A stretch of DNA of 64,000 nucleotides from Streptomyces sp. NBC_00237 (GCF_026342435.1 NZ_JAPEMT010000002.1:2542001-2606000), one strand, 5' to 3'. Positions 34,595 to 43,251 are shown, counted from the stretch's first letter. The notes: a model not told the origin generated them from the sequence alone. Made by a program: numbers and translations.

Positions 34595-34783
34595 ATGCCC
34601 GGCATCATCAACAAGCTCAAGAGTTACGCCCGCAGCCCGCAGGGCCGCCGCACCATCGCCCGTGGCCGCCGCGAGGCCGCGAACCCGCGCAGGCGCGCGC
34701 AGGCCAGGTCGCTGTTCGGCCGCCTGCGCGGCGGCCGGGGCCGAGGCCACGGCCTGGGCCAAGGCCGTACGCGCGGCTACTGA
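34595..34783 (+). CDS. Small Arg/Gly-rich basic protein
   Basis: The 62-aa protein MPGIINKLKSYARSPQGRR onward is very basic (many Arg, Lys and Gly), ending GRTRGY. GGAGGA lies 6 nt before the ATG, a strong ribosome site. The composition suggests nucleic-acid binding. Its last 7 bp overlap the 3-prime end of the esterase gene on the other strand. No family was recognised. Confidence 0.7.
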   Translation: MPGIINKLKSYARSPQGRRTIARGRREAANPRRRAQARSLFGRLRGGRGRGHGLGQGRTRGY

Positions 34784-35910
34784 CGGACGGCCTCCTTCCC
34801 GACCTGCTCCGACAGCCACCGGAAGACCTCCGGCACCTGCTGCTTCCACACGCTGGTGCCGTGCGGTCCGGCCGTCTTCACCGTCCGTACGGTCGTCGGC
34901 GCCTTCGCCTCGCCCTTCAGGGCGCTCGCCGCCTCGTAGCCGTCGCCCGCCGCACCCGACACGAAGAGCGCGGTGCGCGGCGGCTTCCCGGCCTGGTTGG
35001 CCTCCTTGAGCATGAAGTACGGGTTGTTGGCACGCCGCAGTTCGGGGGTGCGGGCGGTGAGGGCGGCAGGTTCGCCGTTCGGGTCGTTGAAGCCGGAGAG
35101 GCTGACGCCCGCGCGGTAGCGGTCGGGGTGGGCGATCGCGAGCTTGGCCGCGCAGTGCGCGCCCGCCGAGTACCCGCCGACCGCCCAGTCCGCTGCCTTC
35201 GGCGAGGCGCGGAAGGTGTCGGTGACCATCGTGCGGACGTCGACGCTCAGCCAGGTGTCCGCGTTGACCTTGCCGGGGGTGTTCGCGCAGCCGGTGTCCG
35301 TCTGGTCGCCCAGCAGAGTGGTACGCGGCGACACCAGGATGAACGGCTTCACCTTGCCCTGGAGCATCAGCGGCTTCAGCTGCTTGTTCACCTGAAGAGC
35401 GCCGAACCACGCCTTCGCCGAGCCCGGGTAGCCCGGCAGCAGCTGCACCACGGGGAACTTCTTGCCCTTGTACGCCGGGTCGTCGTACTGCGGCGGCAGC
35501 CACACGTACACCTCGCCCTCGACGCCCGAGATGCGCCCCTTGAGGTCGGTGACCTTGACGCCCTCGCCCATCCTGGCGTCGTCCACCGGCCGGAAGGCCG
35601 CGACCTGCCTGGGCTGTTCGGAGAGCTTCCGGCCGCCGGTGCCGTCGGGGCCCAGGTCGGCGGCCGTCCCCGCGTGGTCGGACGTGCCGAGGAGGTCCTC
35701 CCAGGTGTCGTACAGGCCGTTGGCGTTGTTGACCGCCACGAAGACCACGGTGATGGCGGTGACCTGGGCGAACACCAGCATCAGCAGCCGTACGAAGCCC
35801 CGCACGGCGGCCGGCCCCCGCACCCGGCTCCACAGCGCCAGCGGCAGGACGAAGGCGACCACGAGGAGGCATATCGCGGTCGCGAAGAAGGGGGTCCCGG
35901 TCAGACTCAT
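34777..35910 (-). CDS. Membrane-anchored putative esterase (alpha/beta hydrolase)
   Basis: The 377-aa protein begins with two membrane helices (PFFATAICLLVVAFVLPLALW and VRLLMLVFAQVTAITVVFVAV), followed by an external hydrolase domain of the esterase D/antigen-85-like type. Motifs are VYVWLPPQYDDP, FPVVQLLPGYPGSAKAW, nucleophile elbow VGGYSAGAHCAAKLA and GVSLSGFNDP, with a late TAGPHGTSVWK that supplies the catalytic His. Such proteins in Streptomyces act on envelope or secreted esters; the substrate is unknown. The start codon is 35910 (or GTG 35913); no clear ribosome site. It converges on the small basic gene and overlaps it by 7 bp. Confidence 0.82.
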   Translation of the reverse strand: MSLTGTPFFATAICLLVVAFVLPLALWSRVRGPAAVRGFVRLLMLVFAQVTAITVVFVAVNNANGLYDTWEDLLGTSDHAGTAADLGPDGTGGRKLSEQPRQVAAFRPVDDARMGEGVKVTDLKGRISGVEGEVYVWLPPQYDDPAYKGKKFPVVQLLPGYPGSAKAWFGALQVNKQLKPLMLQGKVKPFILVSPRTTLLGDQTDTGCANTPGKVNADTWLSVDVRTMVTDTFRASPKAADWAVGGYSAGAHCAAKLAIAHPDRYRAGVSLSGFNDPNGEPAALTARTPELRRANNPYFMLKEANQAGKPPRTALFVSGAAGDGYEAASALKGEAKAPTTVRTVKTAGPHGTSVWKQQVPEVFRWLSEQVGKEAVRQ

Positions 35911-36065
35911 CACGTGGGGAGTAGAGGGGACTTTCCGGGCGGAGGTTGCCCGGCTTCACTCCCTTGTCGTACGACTCACATCCGCACCCCCGACGCCGTC
36001 GGCCTCCGACGCCGGACGAGCCGCCGACGCCGGACGAACCCCCGACGCCGGACGAGTCTCCGACG

Positions 36066-36764
36066 TCAGACGAGCCGCCGCGCCGTCGCCCACCGCGTCA
36101 GCTCGTGCCGGTTGGACAGCTGGAGCTTGCGCAGCACCGCCGAGACGTGCGACTCGACCGTCTTGACGGAGATGAACAGCTGCTTGGCGATCTCCTTGTA
36201 CGCGTAGCCGCGCGCGATCAGCCGCAGCACCTCGCGCTCGCGCTGGGTGAGCCGGTCCATGTCCTCGTCGACCGGCGGCGCGTCCGTCGACGCGAACGCG
36301 TCGAGCACGAACCCGGCCAGCCGCGGCGAGAACACCGCGTCGCCGTCCTGCACCCGGAACACCGAGTTGATCAGGTCCGCGCCGGTGATCGTCTTGGTGA
36401 CGTACCCGCGCGCACCGCCCCGGATGACCCCGATGACGTCCTCGGCGGCATCGGACACCGACAGCGCCAGGAACCGTACCGGCCGCTCCGCGTCCCCCAT
36501 CAGAGGCGCGCAGCGGCGCAGCACCTCGACCCCGCCGCCGCCCGGCAGGTGCACGTCCAGGAGGACCACCTCGGGGCGGGTGGCGGTGATGACGGTGACC
36601 GCCTGGTCGACGTCGGCGGCCTCACCGACGACCTCCACGCCCGTCGTCGCGGTCTGCCCGATCTCGGCCTGCACGCCGGTCCTGAACATCCGGTGGTCGT
36701 CCACCAGGACCACCCTGACGTACCGTTCCGGCGCGTTCTCCGTGGTGTTCTGCTGCTCGGTCAT
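36066..36764 (-). CDS. NarL/LuxR-type response regulator
   Basis: The 232-aa protein has a receiver domain (VRVVLVDDHRMFRTGV with acidic pair; phosphoacceptor Asp in VVLLDVHLPGGGG; Lys in GYVTKTITG) and a C-terminal LuxR-type HTH (LTQREREVLRLIARGYAYKEIAKQLFISVKTVESHVSAVLRKL). It is phosphorylated by the overlapping histidine kinase and binds DNA as a dimer. The ATG overlaps the kinase stop by 4 bp, so the pair is translationally coupled. The divergent PspC gene is the likely local target, by analogy with PspC- or LiaF-linked envelope stress systems. Confidence 0.93.
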   Translation of the reverse strand: MTEQQNTTENAPERYVRVVLVDDHRMFRTGVQAEIGQTATTGVEVVGEAADVDQAVTVITATRPEVVLLDVHLPGGGGVEVLRRCAPLMGDAERPVRFLALSVSDAAEDVIGVIRGGARGYVTKTITGADLINSVFRVQDGDAVFSPRLAGFVLDAFASTDAPPVDEDMDRLTQREREVLRLIARGYAYKEIAKQLFISVKTVESHVSAVLRKLQLSNRHELTRWATARRLV

Positions 36765-38062
36765 GCGTCCGCCGCCCTCTCCATCTCAAGCTCCACCGCC
36801 GTGCCCCCGTCGGGCGCGGAACGCAGGACCGCCGTTCCGCCGTGGCGTTCCATCCGGCCGATGATCGATTCTCGTACGCCCATCCGGTCGTCCGGAATGG
36901 CGTCGAGGTCGAATCCCGGCCCCCGGTCCCGCACGGAGACGAAGACCGTGCGGCCCTCGACCTCCGCGAAGACCTGCACCGCCCCGCCCTCGCCACCGTA
37001 CTTGGCGGCGTTCACCATTGCCTCGCGCGCGGCCTGCATCTGTGCGGTCAGCTTGTCGTCCAGGGGGCAGTCGCCGACGACGACCACCTCAAGAGGCACC
37101 CCGTGCTTGTCCTCGACCTCGGCGGCGGAGCGCTTCACGGCCTCCGCGAGGGTGCTCGGCTCCTCGCCCTCGTCCTTGCCGGTGCCCTCCGGCTTGTACA
37201 GCCAGTTGCGCAGCTCGCGCTCCTGCGCCCGGGCCAGGCGGCGCACCTCGGAGCCGTCGTCGGCGTTGCGCTGGATCAGGGTGAGGGTGTGCAGTACGGA
37301 GTCGTGGACGTGGGCGGCGACCTCGGCACGCTCCTGCGCCCGGATGCGCATCAGCCGCTCCTCGGAGAGGTCCTGCGTCATGCGGACGAGATACGGCCCT
37401 GCCAGCAGCCCGATCCCGGCGATCACGGCGAGGGCCGCCGTCAGTACGTTGCCGAGCTGCGCGGCCGAGCCCCGTACGACGATGAAGACGGTGAGGCCGA
37501 CGGCGACCAGGGCGACGCCCGCGATGCCGCGCAGCACCTGGAGGGTGCGGCGGCGGCTGCCGCCCTCGGTCCAGTGGGCGCGGCGGGCGTTGTCGGCCTG
37601 CCGCCAGACCAGGACGACACCCGCGCCGGTGAGCAGGAGCGGCCACACGTAGCGCTCGTTGCCCGCCGTGTCGACGTTGCCGATGAAGATGGCCGCGCCG
37701 ACGCACAGGGCGATCAGCGCGACGATCTGCCCCTTGTCGGGCATCCGCAGCCTGCGCCGCCCGTCGGGGAGCGTCTCGAAGACGCCGCGCGGCTCCGCGC
37801 CCACCCCGCCGAAGCCCAGCGGCACGAAGAACCAGAACACCGCGTAGAGGAGCGCGCCGAGTCCCTGCATCAGGAACAGCGCGAAGAACGCGATCCGCAC
37901 CCAGACGACGGGCAGCCCCAGGTGGCCCGCGAGCCCCCGGGCCACACCGCCGAGCATCCGGCCGTCCGCGCTGCGGTAGAGCTTGCGCGGCGGCGATCCC
38001 GCCGGGTCCTGCTCGGTGGCGGGGGTGCGGGCCGCTCGGCGGCTCGGGGCGGTGGACGACAT
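36761..38062 (-). CDS. Sensor histidine kinase with N-terminal PspC domain
   Basis: The protein is 433 aa. A PspC domain lies at about 27-86 (RKLYRSADGRMLGGVARGLAGHLGL, then a hydrophobic helix). About four more membrane helices follow (to about 228). The HisKA_3 dimerisation segment has phospho-acceptor His254 (EVAAHVHDSVLHTL), and the HATPase domain shows EAMVNAAKYGG (N box) and VRDRGPGFD (G box). PspC fusion to a NarL-family kinase is typical of actinobacterial envelope-stress sensors. It is the first gene of a two-gene operon with the regulator; the divergent gene encodes another PspC protein. Confidence 0.92.
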   Translation of the reverse strand: MSSTAPSRRAARTPATEQDPAGSPPRKLYRSADGRMLGGVARGLAGHLGLPVVWVRIAFFALFLMQGLGALLYAVFWFFVPLGFGGVGAEPRGVFETLPDGRRRLRMPDKGQIVALIALCVGAAIFIGNVDTAGNERYVWPLLLTGAGVVLVWRQADNARRAHWTEGGSRRRTLQVLRGIAGVALVAVGLTVFIVVRGSAAQLGNVLTAALAVIAGIGLLAGPYLVRMTQDLSEERLMRIRAQERAEVAAHVHDSVLHTLTLIQRNADDGSEVRRLARAQERELRNWLYKPEGTGKDEGEEPSTLAEAVKRSAAEVEDKHGVPLEVVVVGDCPLDDKLTAQMQAAREAMVNAAKYGGEGGAVQVFAEVEGRTVFVSVRDRGPGFDLDAIPDDRMGVRESIIGRMERHGGTAVLRSAPDGGTAVELEMERAADA

Positions 38063-38204
38063 GCCTCGATGGTCACACGCGTGCGGGGCCGGGCACATGG
38101 GGGAAAACCCCCGGTTCCCGGAGGCCGTGGGTGTGTGGAAATCAGGGATCAGCCAGGGTCGCCCCAGGTGCCGTGCGCCGTGGGCGGCCGTCACCATGGG
38201 TCGT

Positions 38205-39509
38205 ATGACAGAAGTCCACGACGCGGCGCCTGCCGCCGGGAGCGGGGCGCCATCGGCCGCCGCTCCCCCGGCCGGGGAGAGCACGCCCCACCGGTCGCTG
38301 CACCGCAGTCGCCGCCACCGCACGGTCGGCGGCGTCTGCGGCGGGCTCGGCGAGTACTTCGACGTCGACCCGGTGATCTTCCGGGTGGTGCTCGCGGTGA
38401 CCTCCGTGACCGGGGGCATCGGGCTCATCGCGTACGGCTTCGCCTGGCTCCTGGTTCCGCTGGAGGGCGACGACGAGAACGAGGGGAAGCGGCTGCTGAC
38501 CGGACGGGTCGACGGTCCGGCGCTGATCGCGGTGCTGCTGGCCCTGGTGGGCTGCGGGATGTTCCTGGCGCTGCGGCACAACGGCGGCGTCTTCGGCTTC
38601 TCCGTGATGCTGCTCCTGGTCGTCGGGGCGAGCGTGGTGTGGTCCCGGCAGCGCAGGGCCTCCGCCCTGGAGGAGCCGGGGGCGACCCAGGTCCAGGACG
38701 TGACGGCGCCCCCGGAGACGAAGGCGCCGCCGATCCCCGGTGCGCCGTCCTGGTGGCGCGATCCGATCGTCAAGGACGGCACGACGGGGCCCGTACCGCA
38801 CGGGTATCTGTGGGGTCCCGCCGACGAGCCCGTGGACGGCTCCCCGGCGCGGCGCGGCCTGCGGCCCGTCGACACGCGGCCCCGGTCCTTCGGCGGGCTG
38901 ACCTTCGTGGCGGCGATGCTGGCCGGTGCGGCGGGTACCTCGGCGACCTGGCAGGGCAGCCCGCTGGGCACCAGCCTGGCGGTCGGTCTGGCGTGTGCGC
39001 TGGCGGTGTTCGGCGTCGGTCTGGTGCTGGCGTCGTTCCTCGGCCGGGTCGGCGCCGGAACGATCTTCCTGGGGCTGGTCACGGCCGGGCTGCTGACCGT
39101 CGCCGCGACGATCCCCAAGAACATCCCCACCGAATGGGCCACCACCGACTGGCGTCCGCTGACGTCCCGGCAGGTGCAGCCGTTCTACGAGCTCGGCGCC
39201 GGCCAGGGCCGACTGGACCTCAGCGAGGTGGCGGTGGCGCAGGGCACCACGGTGTCCACCAGGGTCGAGGTCGGGGCGGGCGCGCTGCGCGTCGTCGTAC
39301 CGAAGGACGCGACGGTGCGGGTCGACATGGAAGTGGGGCTGGGCACCATCGATCTGCCCGGCGACAACCCGGACGAGCACTCCGTCCGTACCGATCAGCG
39401 GCAGGTCCACACCCTGGCCCCGCCGCCCGGTACGAAACCCGCGGGCACGATCGACCTGCGGCTCGAAGTCGGCCTCGGACAGGTGGCGGTGGAACGTGCT
39501 GCGTCATGA
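38205..39509 (+). CDS. PspC-domain multi-helix membrane protein
   Basis: The 434-aa protein has a Pro/Ala-rich N-terminus, a PspC domain at about 27-90 (RSLHRSRRHRTVGGVCGGLGEYFDVDPVIF), then about five membrane helices (LIAVLLALVGCGMFLAL, SVMLLLVVGASVVW, FVAAMLAGAAGTSATW and others) and a soluble, beta-rich C-terminal domain (ELGAGQGRLDLSEVAV, VEVGAGALRVVVPKDATVRVDMEVGLGTIDLPG) that resembles the LiaF-type toastrack fold. It is divergent from the PspC kinase/regulator operon and probably its signalling partner. ATG 38205 or 38196. It overlaps the next small gene by 14 bp. Confidence 0.85.
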   Translation: MTEVHDAAPAAGSGAPSAAAPPAGESTPHRSLHRSRRHRTVGGVCGGLGEYFDVDPVIFRVVLAVTSVTGGIGLIAYGFAWLLVPLEGDDENEGKRLLTGRVDGPALIAVLLALVGCGMFLALRHNGGVFGFSVMLLLVVGASVVWSRQRRASALEEPGATQVQDVTAPPETKAPPIPGAPSWWRDPIVKDGTTGPVPHGYLWGPADEPVDGSPARRGLRPVDTRPRSFGGLTFVAAMLAGAAGTSATWQGSPLGTSLAVGLACALAVFGVGLVLASFLGRVGAGTIFLGLVTAGLLTVAATIPKNIPTEWATTDWRPLTSRQVQPFYELGAGQGRLDLSEVAVAQGTTVSTRVEVGAGALRVVVPKDATVRVDMEVGLGTIDLPGDNPDEHSVRTDQRQVHTLAPPPGTKPAGTIDLRLEVGLGQVAVERAAS

Positions 39510-39774
39510 CTTCCAGCCCGGACGGGCCGTCCTGGGCCTCACGTTCCTGGGTGCCGTGGCGGTGTTCGCGGCCGACGCGAACGGCGACTGGGACACCCCC
39601 TGGTGGGCACTGGTCCCGCTGGTCCTCGGCGGTCTCTTCGTGGCGGCGGTCACCGGTGCGGTGAGCTACAGCATGCGCCGCCGCCGCAGGGCGCGCATCG
39701 CGTCCACGGAGGCCCCTCCGTTCACAGAAGGAGACGCTCCGGCGAGCACCAGCGGCAGCCACGCCATCAGGTAG
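39496..39774 (+). CDS. Small two-helix membrane protein
   Basis: The 92-aa protein has two hydrophobic helices (AVLGLTFLGAVAVFAAD and WWALVPLVLGGLFVAAVTGAVSY) then a basic RRRRRARI stretch. GTG 39496 overlaps the PspC gene by 14 bp, indicating translational coupling. Its last 109 bp run through the 3-prime end of the doxX-like gene on the opposite strand; the helices lie before that overlap. Function is unknown; it is probably part of the PspC unit. Confidence 0.72.
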   Translation: MLRHDFQPGRAVLGLTFLGAVAVFAADANGDWDTPWWALVPLVLGGLFVAAVTGAVSYSMRRRRRARIASTEAPPFTEGDAPASTSGSHAIR

Positions 39775-40205
39775 GGCAGGTCGTTGCCGTAGTAGTACGG
39801 GGTGACCGACCAGCTGACGGTGAGCCACAGCGTGAGCGAGAGCAGTGCCCCGCCGACGGCGGCGACCCGGGTGAACAGACCGAGCAGGGTGCCGATGCCG
39901 ACGAGGAGTTCCCCGATCGCGATGGCGTAGCCGAAGCCGACGGGGGCGTTCAGTCCCAGGTCGACGAGCCAGGGCAGCGCGGCGGTGTCGCGCCACTGGT
40001 TCATCAGGGAGCCGATAGTGCCGGGGCCTTCGCCCGAGGTCAGAAAGGCGCTGTCGGTGAGCTTGTCGAGCCCGGCGTAGACGAAGGTGACGCCGAGGAA
40101 GAGGCGCAGCGGGAGCAGCGCGTAGCGGCTCGCGGTGTGCTTCCAGCCCCGTGGTTCGTTCGTTCCGTACGCTCGCGTGCCGTTCGTCCCGTACCCGTAT
40201 GCCAT
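39666..40205 (-). CDS. DoxX family membrane protein
   Basis: The 179-aa protein has a Tyr/Gly/Thr-rich N-terminus (MAYGYGTNGTRAYG) and then the DoxX arrangement of four helices: LLPLRLFLGVTFVYAGLDKL (the conserved Arg-Leu, Tyr-Ala-Gly-x-Lys), GYAIAIGELLVGIGTLLGL, AVGGALLSLTLWLTVSW and LPYLMAWLPLVLAG. DoxX proteins are quinone-related or thiosulfate-oxidising subunits in some organisms, and small membrane proteins of unclear role in Streptomyces. ATG 40205 is chosen as it begins the coherent N-terminal repeat. Its 3-prime end overlaps the converging small membrane gene by 109 bp. Confidence 0.85.
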   Translation of the reverse strand: MAYGYGTNGTRAYGTNEPRGWKHTASRYALLPLRLFLGVTFVYAGLDKLTDSAFLTSGEGPGTIGSLMNQWRDTAALPWLVDLGLNAPVGFGYAIAIGELLVGIGTLLGLFTRVAAVGGALLSLTLWLTVSWSVTPYYYGNDLPYLMAWLPLVLAGASPSVNGGASVDAMRALRRRRML

Positions 40206-40304
40206 GACCCTGGTCCTGCCTTCCTCGCGCCCCACCGTCCGTCTCCTGACCCTACGTTCGACGGGCGGCGGGGGCTCAGCGGGTGGGCCGGGGAGGGGCC
40301 GGGG

Positions 40305-41570
40305 TCAGTCGGTGACGTCGATGCGGCAGCTGTTGGTCTCCACGCCCGCCGCCGTGACCACCTGGACGTCGACCTCGCCGGGCTCCACCTCGACGGGCAC
40401 CGGGACGGTCAGCACGCTGTCGGTGGGGTTGGCGAAGCCGCCGGGCACGGGCACCAGGGGGACGTGCACGTGCACGGTGCCGATGCGCACCACCATGCGG
40501 GCCAGCCGGTCGGGGGTGTGCGCCCCGGGCGGCACGAAGCCCGCGCCCCGGATCTCGATGTCGTCCCCGGTGCGGATCGGACCGTCGAGGTCTCCCGCCT
40601 CCCGGGCGCGGACGACGGACAGCACCACCGGACGCCCGCCCTCGGCGAACTTCCCGGCGACGTACGTGGCCGCGGACACCACCACGAGGAGGGCGAGCCC
40701 CCACGGCAGGTCCGGCAGCTGCTCCGGCCGCCTGGCGAGGCGTACGGCGGCGAAGACGACAGCCACACTCGACACGAGAACGAACTGGATGTCGCCGAAG
40801 TTCCCCCGCCCCGAGTCGTCGGTGAGCAGGTCGGCGGCGCGCGGTCGGTCGGCCCGCACCTTCTGAAGGGTCTGCTTCAGCACCCGGGCGCCCACCACCT
40901 TCCGCAGGACCACGGCGACGGCGCAGGTCAGTGCGAGGACGGTCAGCGCCCCCGCGCCGCGCGCGAGTTCGAGCCCGCCGATGAGCGCGTCCCGGTCGGC
41001 GGGGTTCGAGGCCCCGGCCAGCTCGACCGCCAGCACGAGCACCGCGAAGACGGTCAGCAGCACCCAGCAGGCGGCGACGGTGCGCGAGGTGGAGAGCCGG
41101 TTGTCCTCGCCGATCAGCGGGGCGAGCAGCCCGCCGCGCGAGCGGTGCACCCGGGCCGAGGCCGTCAGCAGTGCGGCGGTGACGAGCGCCGCGACCAGTC
41201 CTGCCGTACGGGCGACGGTCCAGCCCGCACCGATCGCGGTGAACGCCTGCACCAGGGCGAGGACCACTACGCCGCCCCACAGCACGAGCAGCGTTGCGCG
41301 CCACAGGTGCCGCAGCCACACCTCTCCGGCCTCCCGGGAGCGGTCGGCGACCTCGCGGGCGGACTGGGTCAGCTCGTCGGACACCCACTGCCGGGACGCG
41401 CCCGTGGAGTGCGCCACGGCGGACGGGAGGCCCTCCCCCGCCGCCAGCCCGTCGCGCTTCGCCAGGAAGGCGGCCACGGCCCGCCGGTGGCCCTCCCGGG
41501 CGCCGCTCGGGCAGCCCCCGCAGACACAACCCCCGCCGTGCGTGCTCTGCCTCGCCTCTTGCACCGCCAC
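40305..41570 (-). CDS. Multi-helix membrane protein with C-terminal IPT-like domain
   Basis: The product is about 421 aa. The N-terminal cytosolic part has a Cys-rich CVCGGCPSG and a helical segment. About five membrane helices follow (HLWRATLLVLWGGVVVLALVQAF, AGLVAALVTAALL, TVAACWVLLTVFAVLVLAVEL, GALTVLALTCAVAVVLR, LPWGLALLVVVSAATYV). The outer C-terminus is beta-rich and resembles an IPT/TIG domain (DDIEIRGAGFVPPGAHTP, VPVPVEVEPGEVDVQVVTAAG). The start is uncertain: GTG 41570 has GGGGAAAGGG upstream; a TTG at 41597 gives a longer form. An imperfect palindrome lies 35 nt upstream. No function assigned. Confidence 0.7.
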   Translation of the reverse strand: MAVQEARQSTHGGGCVCGGCPSGAREGHRRAVAAFLAKRDGLAAGEGLPSAVAHSTGASRQWVSDELTQSAREVADRSREAGEVWLRHLWRATLLVLWGGVVVLALVQAFTAIGAGWTVARTAGLVAALVTAALLTASARVHRSRGGLLAPLIGEDNRLSTSRTVAACWVLLTVFAVLVLAVELAGASNPADRDALIGGLELARGAGALTVLALTCAVAVVLRKVVGARVLKQTLQKVRADRPRAADLLTDDSGRGNFGDIQFVLVSSVAVVFAAVRLARRPEQLPDLPWGLALLVVVSAATYVAGKFAEGGRPVVLSVVRAREAGDLDGPIRTGDDIEIRGAGFVPPGAHTPDRLARMVVRIGTVHVHVPLVPVPGGFANPTDSVLTVPVPVEVEPGEVDVQVVTAAGVETNSCRIDVTD

Positions 41571-41604
41571 GACAGACGCCGCCCTTTCCCCGTACAACTC
41601 ACTA

Positions 41605-41630
41605 TCAACATGTGAACGTGCATGTGTTGA
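41605..41630. promoter_or_regulatory. Imperfect 26-bp palindrome, candidate operator
   Basis: TCAACA and TGTTGA arms flank an inner symmetric TGnACGTnCA core; 20 of 26 positions are self-complementary. It lies just upstream of the 40305-41570 gene in a locally AT-richer stretch. The binding protein is unknown. Confidence 0.45.
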
Positions 41631-41672
41631 AAGGGAATTGTGCCGTACGGAGGGGCCGGGGCGCCCAGTGGT

Positions 41673-42269
41673 TCAGGTCGGGCGGGGTGACGGCCCCGGC
41701 AGGGGGTTGACGCGGAGGGGGCCTGCGGAGCGCAGGGCCCGGCCGCCGGAGGCCAGCAGGACGCCACCGGCGGTGAGGACCATCAGCGCGCGGGCGAGGA
41801 GGACGTCGGCGGCGCCCAGGGGGTTGTCCAGGGACTTCTGCGTGACGCCGTCGCGCTCGATCTCCAGGATGCCGACGAAGCCCAGGCTGGTGGCGTTCAC
41901 GGTGTCGCCTTCGCGCACCTTCGCGGTGACCGGGCCGCTCCCCGCGAAGCGGCCCCGCGTGGTGTTGTCGCAGTCCGCGCAGGAGTCGTGGAAGTCACTG
42001 ACCGGCTTCAGGTGGAGCCATGTGCCGGAGCCACCGGGCCCACCGCCCCGCTCCACGCCGACGACCCGGTACGGATCGGTGGTCAGGCAGGCGCCGTTCA
42101 TGTGCAGGGAGCCCGTGTCGGGACCGCAGACGGGCGCACGGTTGGCCGCGCGCACGAAGCCCGGGTCGCCCCACCAGTGCAGGAGCGCGCCGAGGCCGAC
42201 GAGCACCGTCACCGCGCCGCACGCCACCGTCGCGACGGCCACCCGGAGCGCCGCCTTCGTCCCGATCAT
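41673..42269 (-). CDS. Two-helix membrane protein with cysteine-rich external loop
   Basis: The 198-aa protein has helix 1 VAVATVACGAVTVLVGLGALLHW, then an external domain (about 40-150) with four Cys in APVCGPDTG, NGACLTT and HDSCADCDN, and helix 2 LLARALMVLTAGGVLLASGG, ending with a Pro/Arg-rich cytosolic tail. The Cys spacing suggests two disulfides or metal binding. ATG 42269 is the first Met in a continuous domain. It lies 50 nt after the class II aldolase start region on the same strand's far side. No family was recognised. Confidence 0.68.
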   Translation of the reverse strand: MIGTKAALRVAVATVACGAVTVLVGLGALLHWWGDPGFVRAANRAPVCGPDTGSLHMNGACLTTDPYRVVGVERGGGPGGSGTWLHLKPVSDFHDSCADCDNTTRGRFAGSGPVTAKVREGDTVNATSLGFVGILEIERDGVTQKSLDNPLGAADVLLARALMVLTAGGVLLASGGRALRSAGPLRVNPLPGPSPRPT

Positions 42270-42318
42270 CGGATGAACGTACCCGAGCCCCTGGCCCCTG
42301 GCCCCGGGCCCTGGCCCG

Positions 42319-43116
42319 TCAGGTCAGCAGCTCCGGCTCCGCCCTGCTGATCCGCCGCCACATCGACTGGTGGTTGATCCACCCGACGAGGTCCCCGCCG
42401 ATCTGGTCGCGGGTCTCGACGGCCTCCTGGTGGCCGATCAGCACCGGCTTCCCGGCCGCCTTCGCGGCCAGCTGCACCTGGCAGGAGCGTTCCAGCGTGT
42501 GGAACCACCAGGCCGCCGCGTCCACCGAGTCGCCGACCGTCAGCAGCCCGTGGTTGCGCAGGATCACCGCCTTGTGGCTGCCGAGCGCACCGGCGATCCA
42601 GCGCCCTTCCGTGGGGTCCACCGCGACACCCGTGTACGCGTCGTACAGGGCGTGCGACTCGTAGAAGGCGCAGGACTCCTGGGTGATGGGATCGAGCAGC
42701 TCACCGAGCGCGGAGAAGGCGCGCCCGTGCACCGAGTGGGTGTGCGCGACGGCGACCACGTCGGGGCGCGCCTTGTGCACCTGCGCGTGCACCGTGAAGG
42801 CGGCCTGGTTGACGTGCCGTCGCCCCTGGACGACCTGGCCTTCCCCGTTGACCAGCAGCAGGTCGCTGACCGTGACGTCGGCGAAGGCGAGCCCGAAGGG
42901 GTTCACCCAGTAGCAGTCGGCGTACTCGGGGTCCCGGGCGGTGATGTGCCCGGACACGCCCTCCTCGTACCCGTACGCAGCGAAGATCCGCAGCGCGCCC
43001 GCCAGCCGCTCCTTGCGGTAGCGCCGTTCGTCCGCCGGGTCGTTGTGCACGGGCGGCATCGAGAAGTCGAGCTGGTCGAGGGGGACGGGCGGGGGCGCGG
43101 GTATCTCGGCGGTCAT
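42319..43116 (-). CDS. Class II aldolase/adducin family protein
   Basis: The 265-aa protein shows class II aldolase features: RLAGALRIFAAYGYEEGVSGHITAR (Gly-Asn replaced by Gly-His), phosphate-binding region, zinc His residues in VVAVAHTHSVHGRAFS, catalytic region around DPITQESCAFYE, and the third Zn His in VILRNHGLLTVGDS. The family includes fuculose-phosphate aldolase, ribulose-phosphate epimerases and adducin-like proteins; the adducin-like subgroup is closest by eye and has no fixed substrate. The start at 43116 (MTAEIP) is preferred over the longer frame to 43182. Confidence 0.85.
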   Translation of the reverse strand: MTAEIPAPPPVPLDQLDFSMPPVHNDPADERRYRKERLAGALRIFAAYGYEEGVSGHITARDPEYADCYWVNPFGLAFADVTVSDLLLVNGEGQVVQGRRHVNQAAFTVHAQVHKARPDVVAVAHTHSVHGRAFSALGELLDPITQESCAFYESHALYDAYTGVAVDPTEGRWIAGALGSHKAVILRNHGLLTVGDSVDAAAWWFHTLERSCQVQLAAKAAGKPVLIGHQEAVETRDQIGGDLVGWINHQSMWRRISRAEPELLT

Positions 43117-43168
43117 GGGGCGGAAGCTACCGCGTGGTACGGGCGGAGACCAGGGGTGCGGACACAGC

Positions 43169-43206
43169 GATGCCGCTGTCACCTCGAAGAAGGTGACAGC
43201 GGCATC
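43169..43206. terminator. Terminator after guaA
   Basis: A perfect 16-bp inverted repeat with a 6-nt loop (43169-43184 with 43191-43206) lies 45 bp beyond the guaA stop. Confidence 0.8.
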
Positions 43207-43242
43207 GGTGCGACTACGGGTACGACTACCGGTGCGACTACC
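43207..43242. repeat. 12-bp tandem repeat, three copies
   Basis: Units GGTGCGACTACG, GGTACGACTACC and GGTGCGACTACC run between the guaA stop and its terminator. Confidence 0.85.
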
Positions 43243-43251
43243 GGGTGGGAT

